Assembly: GCF_002101735.1 (NCBI RefSeq) | Contig: NZ_LQPE01000027.1 | Span: 18,807-82,806 of the forward strand | Length of the DNA: 64,000 bases | Reading direction: 5' to 3' | DNA from: Mycobacterium kyorinense | GTDB lineage: Bacteria > Actinomycetota > Actinomycetes > Mycobacteriales > Mycobacteriaceae | Part shown: positions 55,893-64,000 of the stretch, in pieces | Position numbering within the stretch: position 1 is the first letter of the stretch | How the letters are laid out: each line of letters begins with the position of its first letter | Translations under genes and position numbers: made by a program | Notes under the pieces: model-generated | Told to the model about the DNA's origin: nothing | Databases searched by the model: none | The model's input: only the letters and a program-made list of their open reading frames with translations

Positions 55893-56776
55893 CGATTGGC
55901 CAACGCAGCGAGGTCCTGCGGCCCTGCCGCCGGGTAGCCACCCGCCGACTGAATCTGGCGCGACCACCCGCCGATGATGCCGACCAGCTCGTCGAGGTCA
56001 TCACCCAGCGCCGCGGTGATCGCCGCGCACCCGGCGTCGGTGGCCACTTCGATTCCCTCGCGGGCGGCCCGGCCGGTGTCGGTGAACGCGCCGTCGCGGA
56101 CCAATCCGCGTGATTGCAAGCGCTCCTCGCCCGCCGCAAGCTCGTCGTCGGTCCAGGCTCTCGTCCGTATGTAGGTGCGCAGCGGCAAACCCCAGTAGAG
56201 CTCGGTGAGCAAGCCGATCTCCACGGCGTCGAAATCGGCAGTGGTCCAGACATTCACGTGCACATCGCCGCGGTATTCGCGCAACTCGTCGGCCAGACGC
56301 CAGGCGTCGGCCAGCGGTTCGCCCGGCAGGCCCTGGGCGACGAGACCTGCAAAGAGCGGCTTCCCCGCAACCGGCAGCGACTCGGCGACGCGCCCGAGCA
56401 GCTCGAGCGCGCGGTCGAGGCCGTCTGGTGCGGCGCCGAGAATGCGGTGCAGCTGCCGCACCGCGCCGTCGGTTCGTGCCGCCCAGATTGTCGCCGCGTC
56501 GGTCAGCCTCCAGCCCTTGGCAACCGCCGGCACCACGACCGCCGGGTTGAACACCGCGAAGGCCGCCGCGATCACCTCCCCCGACACCTGTCCCATCACC
56601 GAGCCGCGGCTGCAGAAGTAGGCCGGTCCGTCGGGCATCGCGACGTCTCGTATCTGTCCGGGGCTGGGCCCGAACCCGAGTGCCTCATATCGGCTGTGGC
56701 ATTCCGGCGCGAAGTACACCTGTCCCGCGAAAGGCTCGATCGCGATGGCGAGGGCTCTCGCCGGCGAGACCGTCAT
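55889..56776 (-). CDS. SCO6745-like family protein
   Basis: A 295-aa soluble protein with the actinobacterial SCO6745-like pattern: FAGQVYFAPECHSRYEALGFGP at the N-terminus, YFCSRGSVMGQVSGEVIAAAFAVFNP, and a winged-helix-like C-terminus. The role is unknown. The ATG at 56776 is chosen; longer readings run into lpqG upstream on the opposite strand. It is divergent from lpqG by 30 bp. Confidence 0.82.
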   Translation of the reverse strand: MTVSPARALAIAIEPFAGQVYFAPECHSRYEALGFGPSPGQIRDVAMPDGPAYFCSRGSVMGQVSGEVIAAAFAVFNPAVVVPAVAKGWRLTDAATIWAARTDGAVRQLHRILGAAPDGLDRALELLGRVAESLPVAGKPLFAGLVAQGLPGEPLADAWRLADELREYRGDVHVNVWTTADFDAVEIGLLTELYWGLPLRTYIRTRAWTDDELAAGEERLQSRGLVRDGAFTDTGRAAREGIEVATDAGCAAITAALGDDLDELVGIIGGWSRQIQSAGGYPAAGPQDLAALANR

Positions 56777-56806
56777 GACCGGCAATCGTCGCATAGGGTG
56801 CCACTC

Positions 56807-57508
56807 ATGCCGTTCCGTCTCGTACTCCTGCTGGGTGTCGTCGTCGCCGCGCTGTCCGCCTGCGACGGCAACCCCGGGCCGGTCAAAGACAATGCGCGGC
56901 AGGTGACCGTCGTCGGCGCCGGGCAGGTCCAAGGCGTCCCGGACACGCTTTCCGCCGACGTCGCCATCGAATTCGTCGCGCCCGACGTCACGTCGGCGAT
57001 GGACCAGACCAACCAACGCCAGCAGGCCGTCGTCAACGCGCTCACCGACGCCGGTGTGGACAGCAAGGACATCAGCACTACTGACGTCACCCTGCAGCCG
57101 CAGTACACCACCGGCGGCAACAACACGATCACCGGCTACCGCGCCGCCAATTCGATCCGGGTCAAGATCCGCAAGACGGATGCGGCGTCCCACGTGCTGG
57201 CCGTCATCGTCGACACCGGCAATGATGCCACCCGGATCAACTCGGTCAGCTACTCCATCGAGGACGACTCGAAGCTGGTGAAGGACGCGCGCGCCCGAGC
57301 CTTCAACGATGCCAAGGACCGTGCCATGCAGTATGCGCAGCTATCCGGGCTCAGCCTGGGCAGGGTGATCTCGATTTCCGAGGCCTCCGGCACCACACCG
57401 CCCACGCCGACGCCGTTGCGCGGGGCGCCGATGACCACCGAGGTTCCGCTGCAGCCCGGGCAGCAGACGGTCAACTTCTCGGTGACCGTCGCCTGGGAGT
57501 TGCGGTAG
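56807..57508 (+). CDS. lpqG: Lipoprotein LpqG, SIMPL domain
   Basis: A 233-aa lipoprotein: signal peptide with lipobox ALSAC (lipidated Cys19), then a SIMPL (DUF541) domain from VTVVGAGQVQGVPDTLSADVAIE to the end, including the TTDVTLQPQY and DAKDRAMQYAQLSGL segments. It corresponds to Rv3623. SIMPL proteins are periplasmic, of unknown mechanism. Confidence 0.92.
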   Translation: MPFRLVLLLGVVVAALSACDGNPGPVKDNARQVTVVGAGQVQGVPDTLSADVAIEFVAPDVTSAMDQTNQRQQAVVNALTDAGVDSKDISTTDVTLQPQYTTGGNNTITGYRAANSIRVKIRKTDAASHVLAVIVDTGNDATRINSVSYSIEDDSKLVKDARARAFNDAKDRAMQYAQLSGLSLGRVISISEASGTTPPTPTPLRGAPMTTEVPLQPGQQTVNFSVTVAWELR

Positions 57509-57526
57509 CCGTCGACCGGACCGAGT

Positions 57527-57931
57527 TCACCGGTACTCCACGATCCCGAGCCCGGCGATGCGCCGAAAGTGCGCCACATTCGCGGTGACGAGCGGCATGC
57601 CCAACCGCAGACTCGTGCAACCGATCCAGAGGTCATTGGTGCCGATTAGTTCGCCTCGCCGGAGCAGCTCCTTTGCCACTCTCGCGTAAACCAGCGCAAT
57701 TCGATCATCCACTGGAACGAGGGTGTGTCCCTCGCGCATGGCGGCGACGATCGGATTCTCCGGCTGATCGAAGCCTTCGGCGAATTCACCGAGCGCGATC
57801 GCGGACAGAAAGAGTTCGGCGTCCGGCGACCGCTTCAACAATCGGTGCGCGGCACCGTCACCGTTACCCGCAGAGCGTTCCCGATGGAGGTCAATGAGAA
57901 AAGTGGTGTCGACGCTCAGCCGTGGCGCCAT
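57527..57931 (-). CDS. vapC: VapC-family PIN-domain ribonuclease toxin
   Basis: A 134-aa PIN-domain protein. The acidic metal-binding residues are in VDTTFLIDLHRE, AIALGEFAEGF and LIGTNDLWIGC; a further Asp/Asn is in NVAHFRRI. VapC toxins cleave specific tRNAs or rRNA and are neutralised by VapB. It overlaps the vapB stop by 16 bp, so it is translated after the antitoxin. It is expected to have arrived as a cassette, since it separates lpqG from hpt. Confidence 0.9.
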   Translation of the reverse strand: MAPRLSVDTTFLIDLHRERSAGNGDGAAHRLLKRSPDAELFLSAIALGEFAEGFDQPENPIVAAMREGHTLVPVDDRIALVYARVAKELLRRGELIGTNDLWIGCTSLRLGMPLVTANVAHFRRIAGLGIVEYR

Positions 57932-58176
57932 CGGTCCGCCGGCGGTACGTCCGCGATCTGCGCTTCGTCCAGGCGTTCAAGAACATGGTCGTCGACCGTC
58001 GGTAACTCGGCGAGTGCATCGAGCAGCGCCGACGCGGTGGGAGCTTCATTTCGCCACTGTGCGCGTTTGATGACACGCGAAAACGATTCGTCGGGCGAAC
58101 GCCGCGCAGCCCGCAAGCGCTCATATGCCTCGAGATCGATGGATATCGTTTTGGTGGGCACAGTGCATGTATACAT
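57916..58176 (-). CDS. vapB: VapB-family antitoxin
   Basis: An 86-aa antitoxin with an N-terminal ribbon-helix-helix (TKTISIDLEAYERLRAARRSPDESFSRVI) and a C-terminal toxin-neutralising region. The ATG at 58176 lies inside a 16-bp palindrome, so translation start and operator overlap; a GTG at 58161 is an alternative start. VapB both inhibits VapC and represses the operon. Confidence 0.85.
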   Translation of the reverse strand: MYTCTVPTKTISIDLEAYERLRAARRSPDESFSRVIKRAQWRNEAPTASALLDALAELPTVDDHVLERLDEAQIADVPPADRWRHG

Positions 58177-58179
58177 GCA
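58164..58179. promoter_or_regulatory. Perfect 16-bp palindrome at the vapB start, probable operator
   Basis: TGCATGTATACATGCA is a perfect inverted repeat that includes the vapB ATG. RHH antitoxins bind such palindromes, so autoregulation is likely. Confidence 0.65.
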
Positions 58180-58204
58180 TGGTTCCATGTACGCAATGGT
58201 GCTT

Positions 58205-58792
58205 CTAGTCCTGGTAGACCCGCGGGTCCAGGGTGCCGATATAGGGCAGGTCGCGGTAGCGCTCGTCGTAGTCGAGGCCGTAACCGACCACGAATTCGTT
58301 GGGGATGTCGAAACCCACGTAGGCGATGTCGACGTTGGCGCGCACCGCATCCGGCTTGCGCAGCAGCGTGCACACCCGCAGCGACCGCGGGCGGCGCGTG
58401 GCCAGGTTGCGCAGCAGCCACGACAACGTCAGCCCGGAGTCGACGACGTCCTCGACGATCAGCACGTCGCGGTCGTTGATGTCGCGGTCCAGGTCTTTGA
58501 GGATGCGCACCACCCCCGACGACGACGTCGACGACCCGTAGGACGCGACGGCCATGAACTCGAACTGGGTGGGCAGCGGAATCGCGCGGGCCAGGTCGGT
58601 GCAGAAGAGCACCGCGCCCTTGAGCACGGTGATCAGCAGCAGATCCTGCGCCTCACTGGTGGCCAGGTCGCGATAGTCCTCACCGATCTGCGCACCGAGT
58701 TCCGCGGTGCGGGTCTGGATCTGCTCTTGGGTGAGCAGCACCGATTTGATGTCCCCCGGGTACAGCTCGCCCGAATCAGCTGTCACGACCAC
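58205..58792 (-). CDS. hpt: Hypoxanthine-guanine phosphoribosyltransferase
   Basis: A 195-aa purine-salvage enzyme. The PRPP-binding motif [17 protein letters not shown] and the flexible-loop region [11 protein letters not shown] match HGPRTs; the base-binding [15 protein letters not shown] is intact. Two GTG starts (58792, 58786) are possible. It converts hypoxanthine and guanine to IMP and GMP and lies directly downstream of tilS, 26 bp away. Confidence 0.95.
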   Translation of the reverse strand: MVVTADSGELYPGDIKSVLLTQEQIQTRTAELGAQIGEDYRDLATSEAQDLLLITVLKGAVLFCTDLARAIPLPTQFEFMAVASYGSSTSSSGVVRILKDLDRDINDRDVLIVEDVVDSGLTLSWLLRNLATRRPRSLRVCTLLRKPDAVRANVDIAYVGFDIPNEFVVGYGLDYDERYRDLPYIGTLDPRVYQD

Positions 58793-58818
58793 AGCGTGCC
58801 ATGCCGAGGGGGAGAGCT

Positions 58819-59781
58819 CTAGATCGGCTCGGCTTGCAGCGTCAAAACACCGCCCTGCCGACCGGCCACCAACCGTTGCCCGCGCAGCTTCGACCCCACC
58901 GCCACCCCGCCCTGCCCGCGCCAGCCGGTGATCAGCGTGTTGACCCCGCGGATCTGCTTGTCGGTCAGCCCGGTCGCCCCGCCGGCCAGCAGCCAACTGC
59001 GGATGACGCCGCGGCGCACCGGGTCCGGCAGCGCCCGTAATGCGCGGGCGTCGAGCCCGTCGTCGGTGGCCGACGTGGTCAGCGCCTGCGCGATCAACGT
59101 ATCGATCAGCCCGGTGTCCTCGCGTAGCGCCGTCGCGGTGCGGGCCAGCGCCTCGGCGACGCCGCCGCCGAGCACGTCCTCCAGCAGCGGCAGCACCTCG
59201 TGGCGCAGCCGGTTGCGGGTGAACCGGCGGTCGGCGTTGTGCGGGTCCTGCCAGGCGACCAGCCCCAGCTCGTCGCACGCGGCGTGCGTCACGGCACGTC
59301 GCACGCCCAGCAACGGCCGGCACCACGGCGGGTCGTACGGGCGCATCCCGGCGATCGAACGTGCGCCCGAACCGCGGCCCAGCCCGAGCAGCACCGTCTC
59401 GGCCTGGTCGTCGAGCGTGTGGCCCAGCAGCACCGGACGATCCGCACGGGCCGCCTGCAACGCAACGTAGCGCGCCGTTCGCGCCGCCGCCTCCGGACCG
59501 CCGTCGCCGCTCACCTCCACCGAAAGTACTTGGGCGGCAACGCATCCCAAGCCCAGAGCTTGGGTGCGGGCAGTCACGGCGACTTCGGCGGAGCCGCTTT
59601 GCAAACCGTGGTCGACGATCAGCGCGGTGGTCGGCAGCATGGCCGCGGCAACAGCGGTGAGCGCCAACGAATCTGCGCCGCCGGACAGCGCGACGCACCA
59701 CTGCTCGGCGGTCGGGAGGTACTCCTTGGCGAACGCTGCGACAGCCGCGTAGAGCTGTCCTACAGAACCCTGTCGATCCAT
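58819..59781 (-). CDS. tilS: tRNA(Ile)-lysidine synthase
   Basis: A 320-aa N-type PP-loop ATPase. The signature [15 protein letters not shown] is near residue 35, and [13 protein letters not shown] and [12 protein letters not shown] follow. It modifies the wobble cytidine of tRNA-Ile(CAU) to lysidine, changing codon specificity from AUG to AUA. The start overlaps the end of the upstream metalloprotease gene by 22 bases. Confidence 0.93.
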   Translation of the reverse strand: MDRQGSVGQLYAAVAAFAKEYLPTAEQWCVALSGGADSLALTAVAAAMLPTTALIVDHGLQSGSAEVAVTARTQALGLGCVAAQVLSVEVSGDGGPEAAARTARYVALQAARADRPVLLGHTLDDQAETVLLGLGRGSGARSIAGMRPYDPPWCRPLLGVRRAVTHAACDELGLVAWQDPHNADRRFTRNRLRHEVLPLLEDVLGGGVAEALARTATALREDTGLIDTLIAQALTTSATDDGLDARALRALPDPVRRGVIRSWLLAGGATGLTDKQIRGVNTLITGWRGQGGVAVGSKLRGQRLVAGRQGGVLTLQAEPI

Positions 59782-60824
59782 CGTTGCGGGTCTTCGATCT
59801 CTGCCGGCAGCGGCAGCGTCTCGGGAGACGACCAGACGGCGTTGAACCGCTCCATCCCGACCCGCTGCACCACGTGGTCGACGAACGCCTTGCCGCGGGT
59901 GTACTGGCTGAGCTTGGCGTCGATGCCCAGTAACGCGCGCACTAGTCGTTGCAGCGGAGGCTGTTTGCGCTGACGGCGGTCGTCGAACCGGCGACGGATG
60001 GTGGCCACCGTGGGCACCACGACCGGCCCGACGGCGTCCATCACGTGGTCGGCGTGGCCCTCCAGCAAGGTGCCGAGCACCAGCAGTCGATCCAGCGCCT
60101 GGCGCTGCGGCTCCGACTGCACCGCCCGCACCAGGCCCAGCACGCCCGTCGAGTGGCCGTCGGACGGCGCGCCGCGGCCGCGGACGAAGTCCGCCAGCCG
60201 GCTGATCACCTGGGCGATGTCGTCGCCGCTTTCCTGCGTCAGCACACCAAGCGCCTCCGACATATAGCCGGACAGCCACGGGTTGGCGGTGAACTGCACC
60301 CGGTGGGTGACCTCGTGCAGGCATACCCACAACCTGAAATCCGAAGGCTCCACCCGTAATTGGCGCTCGACCGCGAGCACGTTGGGATACACCAGCAGCA
60401 GGCAGCCCCCGTCGCCGGCGGCGAACGGGTCGTACTGGCCGAGGATGCCCGACGCGACGAACGCCAGCACCGCGCCGGTCTGCGCGCCGGTGACCCGGCC
60501 GGTGATGAAGCCGCGCGGCTTGTCGGTGCCGCCGGTCATCACCCGCATCGACTCGGCGGCCGCCCGGATCCACGCGGGCCGGTCGACGATGCGCGCGTCG
60601 GGCACCACGTCGCTGGTGTCCAGACCGGTCACGTCGCGCACCGGCGGCTCGGCGGCCTTGGCGGCGCCGGCCAAGTCGTCGATCACCTTGCGGCGGGTGT
60701 AGTCCGTCGACGGCGGGCCGGGGCGCGCCAGCCACTCGCCGACCGTGGCCGCGAATTGCCAGTCGACGGCGCGGCCAACGGTCAGCTCGGGTGGTGCGGT
60801 TACTTCAGGCATCCACACGACCAT
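59760..60824 (-). CDS. Zinc-dependent metalloprotease (Rv3626c-like, coenzyme F420 biosynthesis-associated family)
   Basis: A 354-aa protein with the zincin motif HEVTH ([14 protein letters not shown]) near residue 180 and [14 protein letters not shown] with a likely third ligand Glu/His. Actinobacterial members are annotated as zinc-dependent metalloproteases, or by context as F420-associated; neither role is proven here. Starts at 60824 and 60812 are both possible. It overlaps dacB and tilS in a tight operon. Confidence 0.86.
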   Translation of the reverse strand: MVVWMPEVTAPPELTVGRAVDWQFAATVGEWLARPGPPSTDYTRRKVIDDLAGAAKAAEPPVRDVTGLDTSDVVPDARIVDRPAWIRAAAESMRVMTGGTDKPRGFITGRVTGAQTGAVLAFVASGILGQYDPFAAGDGGCLLLVYPNVLAVERQLRVEPSDFRLWVCLHEVTHRVQFTANPWLSGYMSEALGVLTQESGDDIAQVISRLADFVRGRGAPSDGHSTGVLGLVRAVQSEPQRQALDRLLVLGTLLEGHADHVMDAVGPVVVPTVATIRRRFDDRRQRKQPPLQRLVRALLGIDAKLSQYTRGKAFVDHVVQRVGMERFNAVWSSPETLPLPAEIEDPQRWIDRVL

Positions 60825-62185
60825 AGGGCGGCGGCGACGTTGTCGATCGCGATACGGCCGGTTGGGCCCGCATCGTTGGAGATCAGCGCGAAAGTCAGCA
60901 CCCGCCCGTCGACGTCGGTGACCACACCGGCCAGCGAGTTGGTAGCCGTCAGCGACCCGGTTTTGGCCCGCAACCAGCCGATCGGCCCGTTGTTGGTGGC
61001 AGGGTTCAGGAACCGGTCGCCCAGCGTCCCGCTGCCACCGGCGATCGGCAGCAGGTCCAGTAGCGGCCGCAGCGCCGGCTGGTCCGGCCCGGCCGCGGCC
61101 TGCACGACCTCGTCCAGCGCCTTGGCGGTCAACCGGTCGTCGACCGACAACCCGCTCGAATCCTGAAGTGCCGCACCGCTGATGTCGATATGCGCGGTGC
61201 GCAGCCGGCTGGTCACCGCGTCGACGGCGCCGGCGAAGCTCAGCGGCCGCTGCATGGCGGCGGCGACCTCGCGGCCGATGCACTCGGCCATCACGTTGTC
61301 GGAGGCGTTCATCATCTCGTGCAGCCGCTGGATCAGCGGCGCCGACTGCACCGCGGCCAGCTGTCGCGCAGCCGACGGCGCGGGACGGGCGGCCATCGAC
61401 ACCTTCGCCGGATCGATGCCGAGCGCGCTGGCCAGCGCCCGGCCCGCGTCCAGCGCCGGGGTGTGCGAGCGGGTGGAGTCGACCGTGGCCGGCTGGACGC
61501 GCCCGGCGTCCAGCATCACCGCCTCGATCGGGGCCACGTCACCGCCCTCGATGTCGCCCGGATCCCAGCCCGGTGCCACTTCGGGTCCGGTGAATGCCGA
61601 GACGTCGACCTGCACGGCAGTCGGTGTCACGTCGCTGCGGCGAACCTGGTCGGCCAGATCGCTGATGCGCGCCGCATTGTGATACCAGGTCTGCCCGCCG
61701 GACGGGACCGCCGACAGTGTGGGATCGCCGCCGCCCACCAGGATCACCACGCCGGGCTGGTCGGCCGCGACGACCTTGGTGGTCACCCGGGCCTCGCGGT
61801 CCAGCGCCAGCAGGGCTGCGGCGGCGGTGAGGGTCTTGTTGGTCGAGGCCGGCTGCAGCGGCACGTTTTCCTGCTGCTGCCACAGCTCTTTGGCGGTCAT
61901 CGCGTCGGTGACCCGGCCGCCCAGCTGACCCAGGTTCGGGTCCGCGACGACAGCCGCCAGCGCTGCCGCGAGCCCCTGCGGCGTCGGCATCGGCGCGGTG
62001 TCGGCCACCGGCACGACGCCGGGCTTCGGAGTCACCGCGGCCGGCGGCGGCATGATGCGGGCATTGCCGGCGCCGCGACCGTTCGCGGTGAAAAACGCGG
62101 CCGCCGCCACCAGAATGGCAACCACCGCCAGCACGGCCGCCCCCACGAGCAGGTGGGTTGACCGCCGCCACTGAGAGGGACGCAT
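60800..62185 (-). CDS. dacB: D-alanyl-D-alanine carboxypeptidase (PBP4 family)
   Basis: A 461-aa penicillin-binding protein. An N-terminal membrane anchor (residues about 12-35) is followed by the S13-family domain: STNK (Ser-x-x-Lys) in LQPASTNKTLT, SDN in MNASDNVMAE, and KTG in RAKTGSLTATN. It trims or cross-links peptidoglycan stem peptides outside the membrane. It corresponds to Rv3627c. Divergent from ppa; the shared gap of 105 bp holds both promoters. Confidence 0.93.
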   Translation of the reverse strand: MRPSQWRRSTHLLVGAAVLAVVAILVAAAAFFTANGRGAGNARIMPPPAAVTPKPGVVPVADTAPMPTPQGLAAALAAVVADPNLGQLGGRVTDAMTAKELWQQQENVPLQPASTNKTLTAAAALLALDREARVTTKVVAADQPGVVILVGGGDPTLSAVPSGGQTWYHNAARISDLADQVRRSDVTPTAVQVDVSAFTGPEVAPGWDPGDIEGGDVAPIEAVMLDAGRVQPATVDSTRSHTPALDAGRALASALGIDPAKVSMAARPAPSAARQLAAVQSAPLIQRLHEMMNASDNVMAECIGREVAAAMQRPLSFAGAVDAVTSRLRTAHIDISGAALQDSSGLSVDDRLTAKALDEVVQAAAGPDQPALRPLLDLLPIAGGSGTLGDRFLNPATNNGPIGWLRAKTGSLTATNSLAGVVTDVDGRVLTFALISNDAGPTGRIAIDNVAAALWSCGCLK

Positions 62186-62290
62186 GACACTCCTGACTGT
62201 CTGGTCCCATTCTGCCGAACCACGTCGCTCTACTAGGGTTGACCTCCTACGCCAGCCGACGAGCAGTGACCCTGCAAAGGAGCCGAGACG

Positions 62291-62779
62291 GTGCAGTTCG
62301 ACGTGACCATCGAAATTCCGAAGGGCCAGCGCAACAAATACGAGGTCGACCACGAAACGGGTCGGGTTCGTCTGGACCGCTACCTGTACACGTCGATGGC
62401 GTACCCCACCGACTACGGCTTCATCGACGACACCCTGGGCGAGGACGGCGACCCACTCGACGCCATGGTGCTGCTGCCCGAGCCGTTGTTCCCCGGTGTG
62501 CAGGTCGAGGCGCGACCGGTCGGCATGTTCCAGATGACCGACGAGGCCGGCGGCGACGACAAGGTGCTGTGCGTCCCGGCCGGCGACCACAGGTGGGATC
62601 ACATCAAGGACATCGAGGACGTTCCGGCCTTCGAGCTGGACGTCATCAAGCACTTCTTCTCGCAGTACAAGGCCCTGGAGCCGGGCAAGTTCGTGAAGAC
62701 GGCCAACTGGGTCGGCCGTGCCGAGGCCGAGGCCGAGGTGCAGCGCTCAATCGAGCGCTTCAAAGCGTCCGGGCACTGA
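62291..62779 (+). CDS. ppa: Inorganic pyrophosphatase
   Basis: A 162-aa family I soluble pyrophosphatase. The active-site motif DGDPLDAMV is present, along with [11 protein letters not shown] and [17 protein letters not shown]. The start is GTG 62291 with AAGGAG upstream. It corresponds to Rv3628 and hydrolyses PPi to drive biosynthetic reactions. Confidence 0.96.
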   Translation: MQFDVTIEIPKGQRNKYEVDHETGRVRLDRYLYTSMAYPTDYGFIDDTLGEDGDPLDAMVLLPEPLFPGVQVEARPVGMFQMTDEAGGDDKVLCVPAGDHRWDHIKDIEDVPAFELDVIKHFFSQYKALEPGKFVKTANWVGRAEAEAEVQRSIERFKASGH

Positions 62780-62804
62780 CGAGCGGCGGTGGCATGCTGG
62801 CACT

Positions 62805-63497
62805 GTGAGCCCGGTGCTGCATTTCGCCGCGAACTTCTGGTGGCTGGTGTTCCCGCTGGGCGGCGCGATCGGCGGCGGGCTGCGGGCGATCGCGGCGGCC
62901 AACGAGCGGCGGGCCGAACGACGCCTCGAGCGCTACCGGTTGAAACAGCAGGCGAAGATCGCCAAGGCCCAAGCGGCCGGCCGGAATCGGAACAACCAGG
63001 AAAGCTACCGGCGGGAACTCGCCAAGCTGCTCGCCGAACACGACCGCACCGACGCGCGGTGGTTCGACTACGAAATCGACCTCGCCAAACTGCTCGACTT
63101 TCCGATGATGACCGATATGCGCAATCCCCTGACGATCGCGTTCCACAAGGCCAAGCGGCGCGCTGACCTTTTGCGTCCAGAGCGGCCCGAGGACATGGTC
63201 GCCGACCGCGACGCGCAACTGGACTACCGCGACGCCGTGCACGAGTACGTCACCGCGTTCGAGATCGCCGAGGCCGAGGCGATTCGCCGGCGCCGCAGCG
63301 ACTTCTCCGCCGACGACCAGGAGCGGCTGGCGCGAGCACACAACCTCCTGCGGCTGGCGCAGGACGACGCCGCGAGCCCGCAGGAACGGCAGAGCGCCTA
63401 CGCCCGGGCAAGCAAGGAGCTCGACGGGCTGATCGTGCTGCCGGCGCCGGGCCGGGCCAGCCTGGAACGGCGCATCGCCGGGCAGATCGAGGCCTAG
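62805..63497 (+). CDS. Conserved hypothetical membrane-anchored protein
   Basis: A 230-aa protein with one N-terminal TM helix (about residues 8-30, FAANFWWLVFPLGGAIGGGL), a basic juxtamembrane stretch and a long helical, charged cytosolic domain (RRELAKLLAEHDRTDARWFDYEIDLAKLLDF; DAVHEYVTAFEIAEAEAIRRRR). The start is GTG at 62805, 25 bp after ppa. The family is common after ppa in mycobacteria, but I cannot name its role. Confidence 0.78.
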   Translation: MSPVLHFAANFWWLVFPLGGAIGGGLRAIAAANERRAERRLERYRLKQQAKIAKAQAAGRNRNNQESYRRELAKLLAEHDRTDARWFDYEIDLAKLLDFPMMTDMRNPLTIAFHKAKRRADLLRPERPEDMVADRDAQLDYRDAVHEYVTAFEIAEAEAIRRRRSDFSADDQERLARAHNLLRLAQDDAASPQERQSAYARASKELDGLIVLPAPGRASLERRIAGQIEA

Positions 63498-63600
63498 ATG
63501 AGTAATTCCTAACCGCGGCGGCGGGTGAGTTGCGGCGGGCTGTTGATGCGTACCGCTGTTGGTTGTCTGTGCGGCGTGGCGGCTTGTGACTGATGTGGTT

Positions 63601-63646
63601 GGAGGGCATCGATGGACGTTTGTGACGACGAACCTCGATGCCCTCC
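63601..63646 (+). promoter_or_regulatory. Start-codon hairpin of the IS982-like transposase
   Basis: GGAGGGCATCGA (63601-63612) and TCGATGCCCTCC (63635-63646) are perfect 12-bp inverted repeats. The GTG start at 63622 and most of its leader lie in the loop, and the 5-prime arm contains the GGAGGG that could act as ribosome-binding site. Folding would limit translation of transcripts that read in from outside. Confidence 0.55.
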
Positions 63647-64000
63647 TGACCGAACTGTATGTGACGATCGATGATCATGTCATCGGACCGGACCGACGGC
63701 GAGTCGGTCGACCGAAGAGACTCACCGATGCCGAGCTGGTGTGCCTGGCCGTGGCGCAGGTACTGCTCGGTGCTCGCAGCGAACACCATTGGCTGCGTAT
63801 GTGTTTGGGCCGGCTGCGCCATCTGTTTCCGTATTTGCCCAAGCAGCCGGGCTACCACAAACGGATCAAGGCCGCCGCTCCGTTGATCTGCAAAGCCATG
63901 CTGTATCTGGCCGCCCAGTGCCCCTCGTGGGCCGACGACCTGCGACTGGTCGACGGCACGCCGATCCCGTGCGGGGCCTCCCGGGAGACGGTGCGCCGGG
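63622..64000 (+). mobile_element. IS982-family transposase, 5-prime part, cut by the window edge
   Basis: 126 codons from GTG 63622 to the edge. The sequence (NLDALLTELYVTIDDHVIG, LTDAELVCLAVAQVLLGARSEHHWLRMC, DLRLVDGTPIP) matches the N-terminal half of IS982-type transposases, including the first catalytic Asp in LVDGTP. It is not interrupted. The left inverted repeat should lie in 63500-63600 but I could not fix its ends. This is the only clear insertion sequence in the window. Confidence 0.8.

Overview
The window is a high-G+C actinobacterial chromosome segment and almost certainly comes from a Mycobacterium outside the M. tuberculosis complex. The evidence is the set of mycobacterial proteins (KstR, CarD, Lsr2, MhuD, LpqE/LpqF/LpqG, ClpC1, MmpL, DUF222/HNH of the 13E12 type, type VII secretion-like proteins) and a backbone whose order, as I remember it, matches M. 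tuberculosis Rv3574 to Rv3628. Differences from that backbone include no PE_PGRS genes, no espACD block between ftsH and ephA, and several inserted accessory genes. No rRNA, tRNA or CRISPR array was recognised.

Layout. 0.1-5.7 kb: kstR, a LacI regulator, a two-domain sulfurtransferase, pxpA, an MBL-fold hydrolase and an ArsB-like permease. 5.7-14.2 kb: an accessory region between the ArsB-like gene and rlmB. It holds broken genes, a type VII secretion (T7SS) polymorphic-toxin locus (small YxxxD-bearing partner, 594-aa toxin, two paralogous putative immunity genes, an orphan TNT-like toxin tip, two tandem IFT-like immunity genes), a SnoaL/AraC pair and a glycerophosphodiesterase with a shortened active-site region. 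14.2-21.6 kb: conserved rlmB-cysS-ispF-ispD-carD, then lpqE, radA and disA. 21.6-28 kb: an MmpL-family transporter with two companions, a NarL-type two-component system and a DUF732 protein. 28-34.6 kb: canB/mutY with overlapping divergent start codons, a TetR gene beside a hydrolase with an in-frame stop, mhuD, lpqF, and a cobalamin riboswitch in front of a Ni/Co transporter.

34.6-49 kb, mostly minus strand: clpC1, lsr2, lysS and a long vitamin/cofactor operon ftsH-folE-folP-folB-folK-(two membrane proteins)-Rossmann protein-panC-panD-coaX, closed by a terminator before lysS. Most junctions overlap by 1-8 bases, which suggests translational coupling of folate, pantothenate and CoA precursor synthesis. 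49-56.8 kb: ephA, an LLM oxidoreductase, a zinc alcohol dehydrogenase, a lone EspC-like secreted protein, a DUF4189 protein, a MerR regulator next to a Cys-rich membrane protein with a textbook MerR-type promoter, a 13E12-type HNH protein and an SCO6745-like protein. 56.8-63.5 kb: lpqG, a vapBC module, hpt, tilS, an HExxH metalloprotease, dacB, ppa and a conserved protein. The right edge cuts through an IS982-like transposase gene.

The two most interesting regions are the T7SS toxin/immunity locus at 6.9-11.2 kb and the MerR/Cys-rich module at 53.5-54.3 kb. Family names rest on reading the protein sequences by eye and on recalled homologues; no database search was run.
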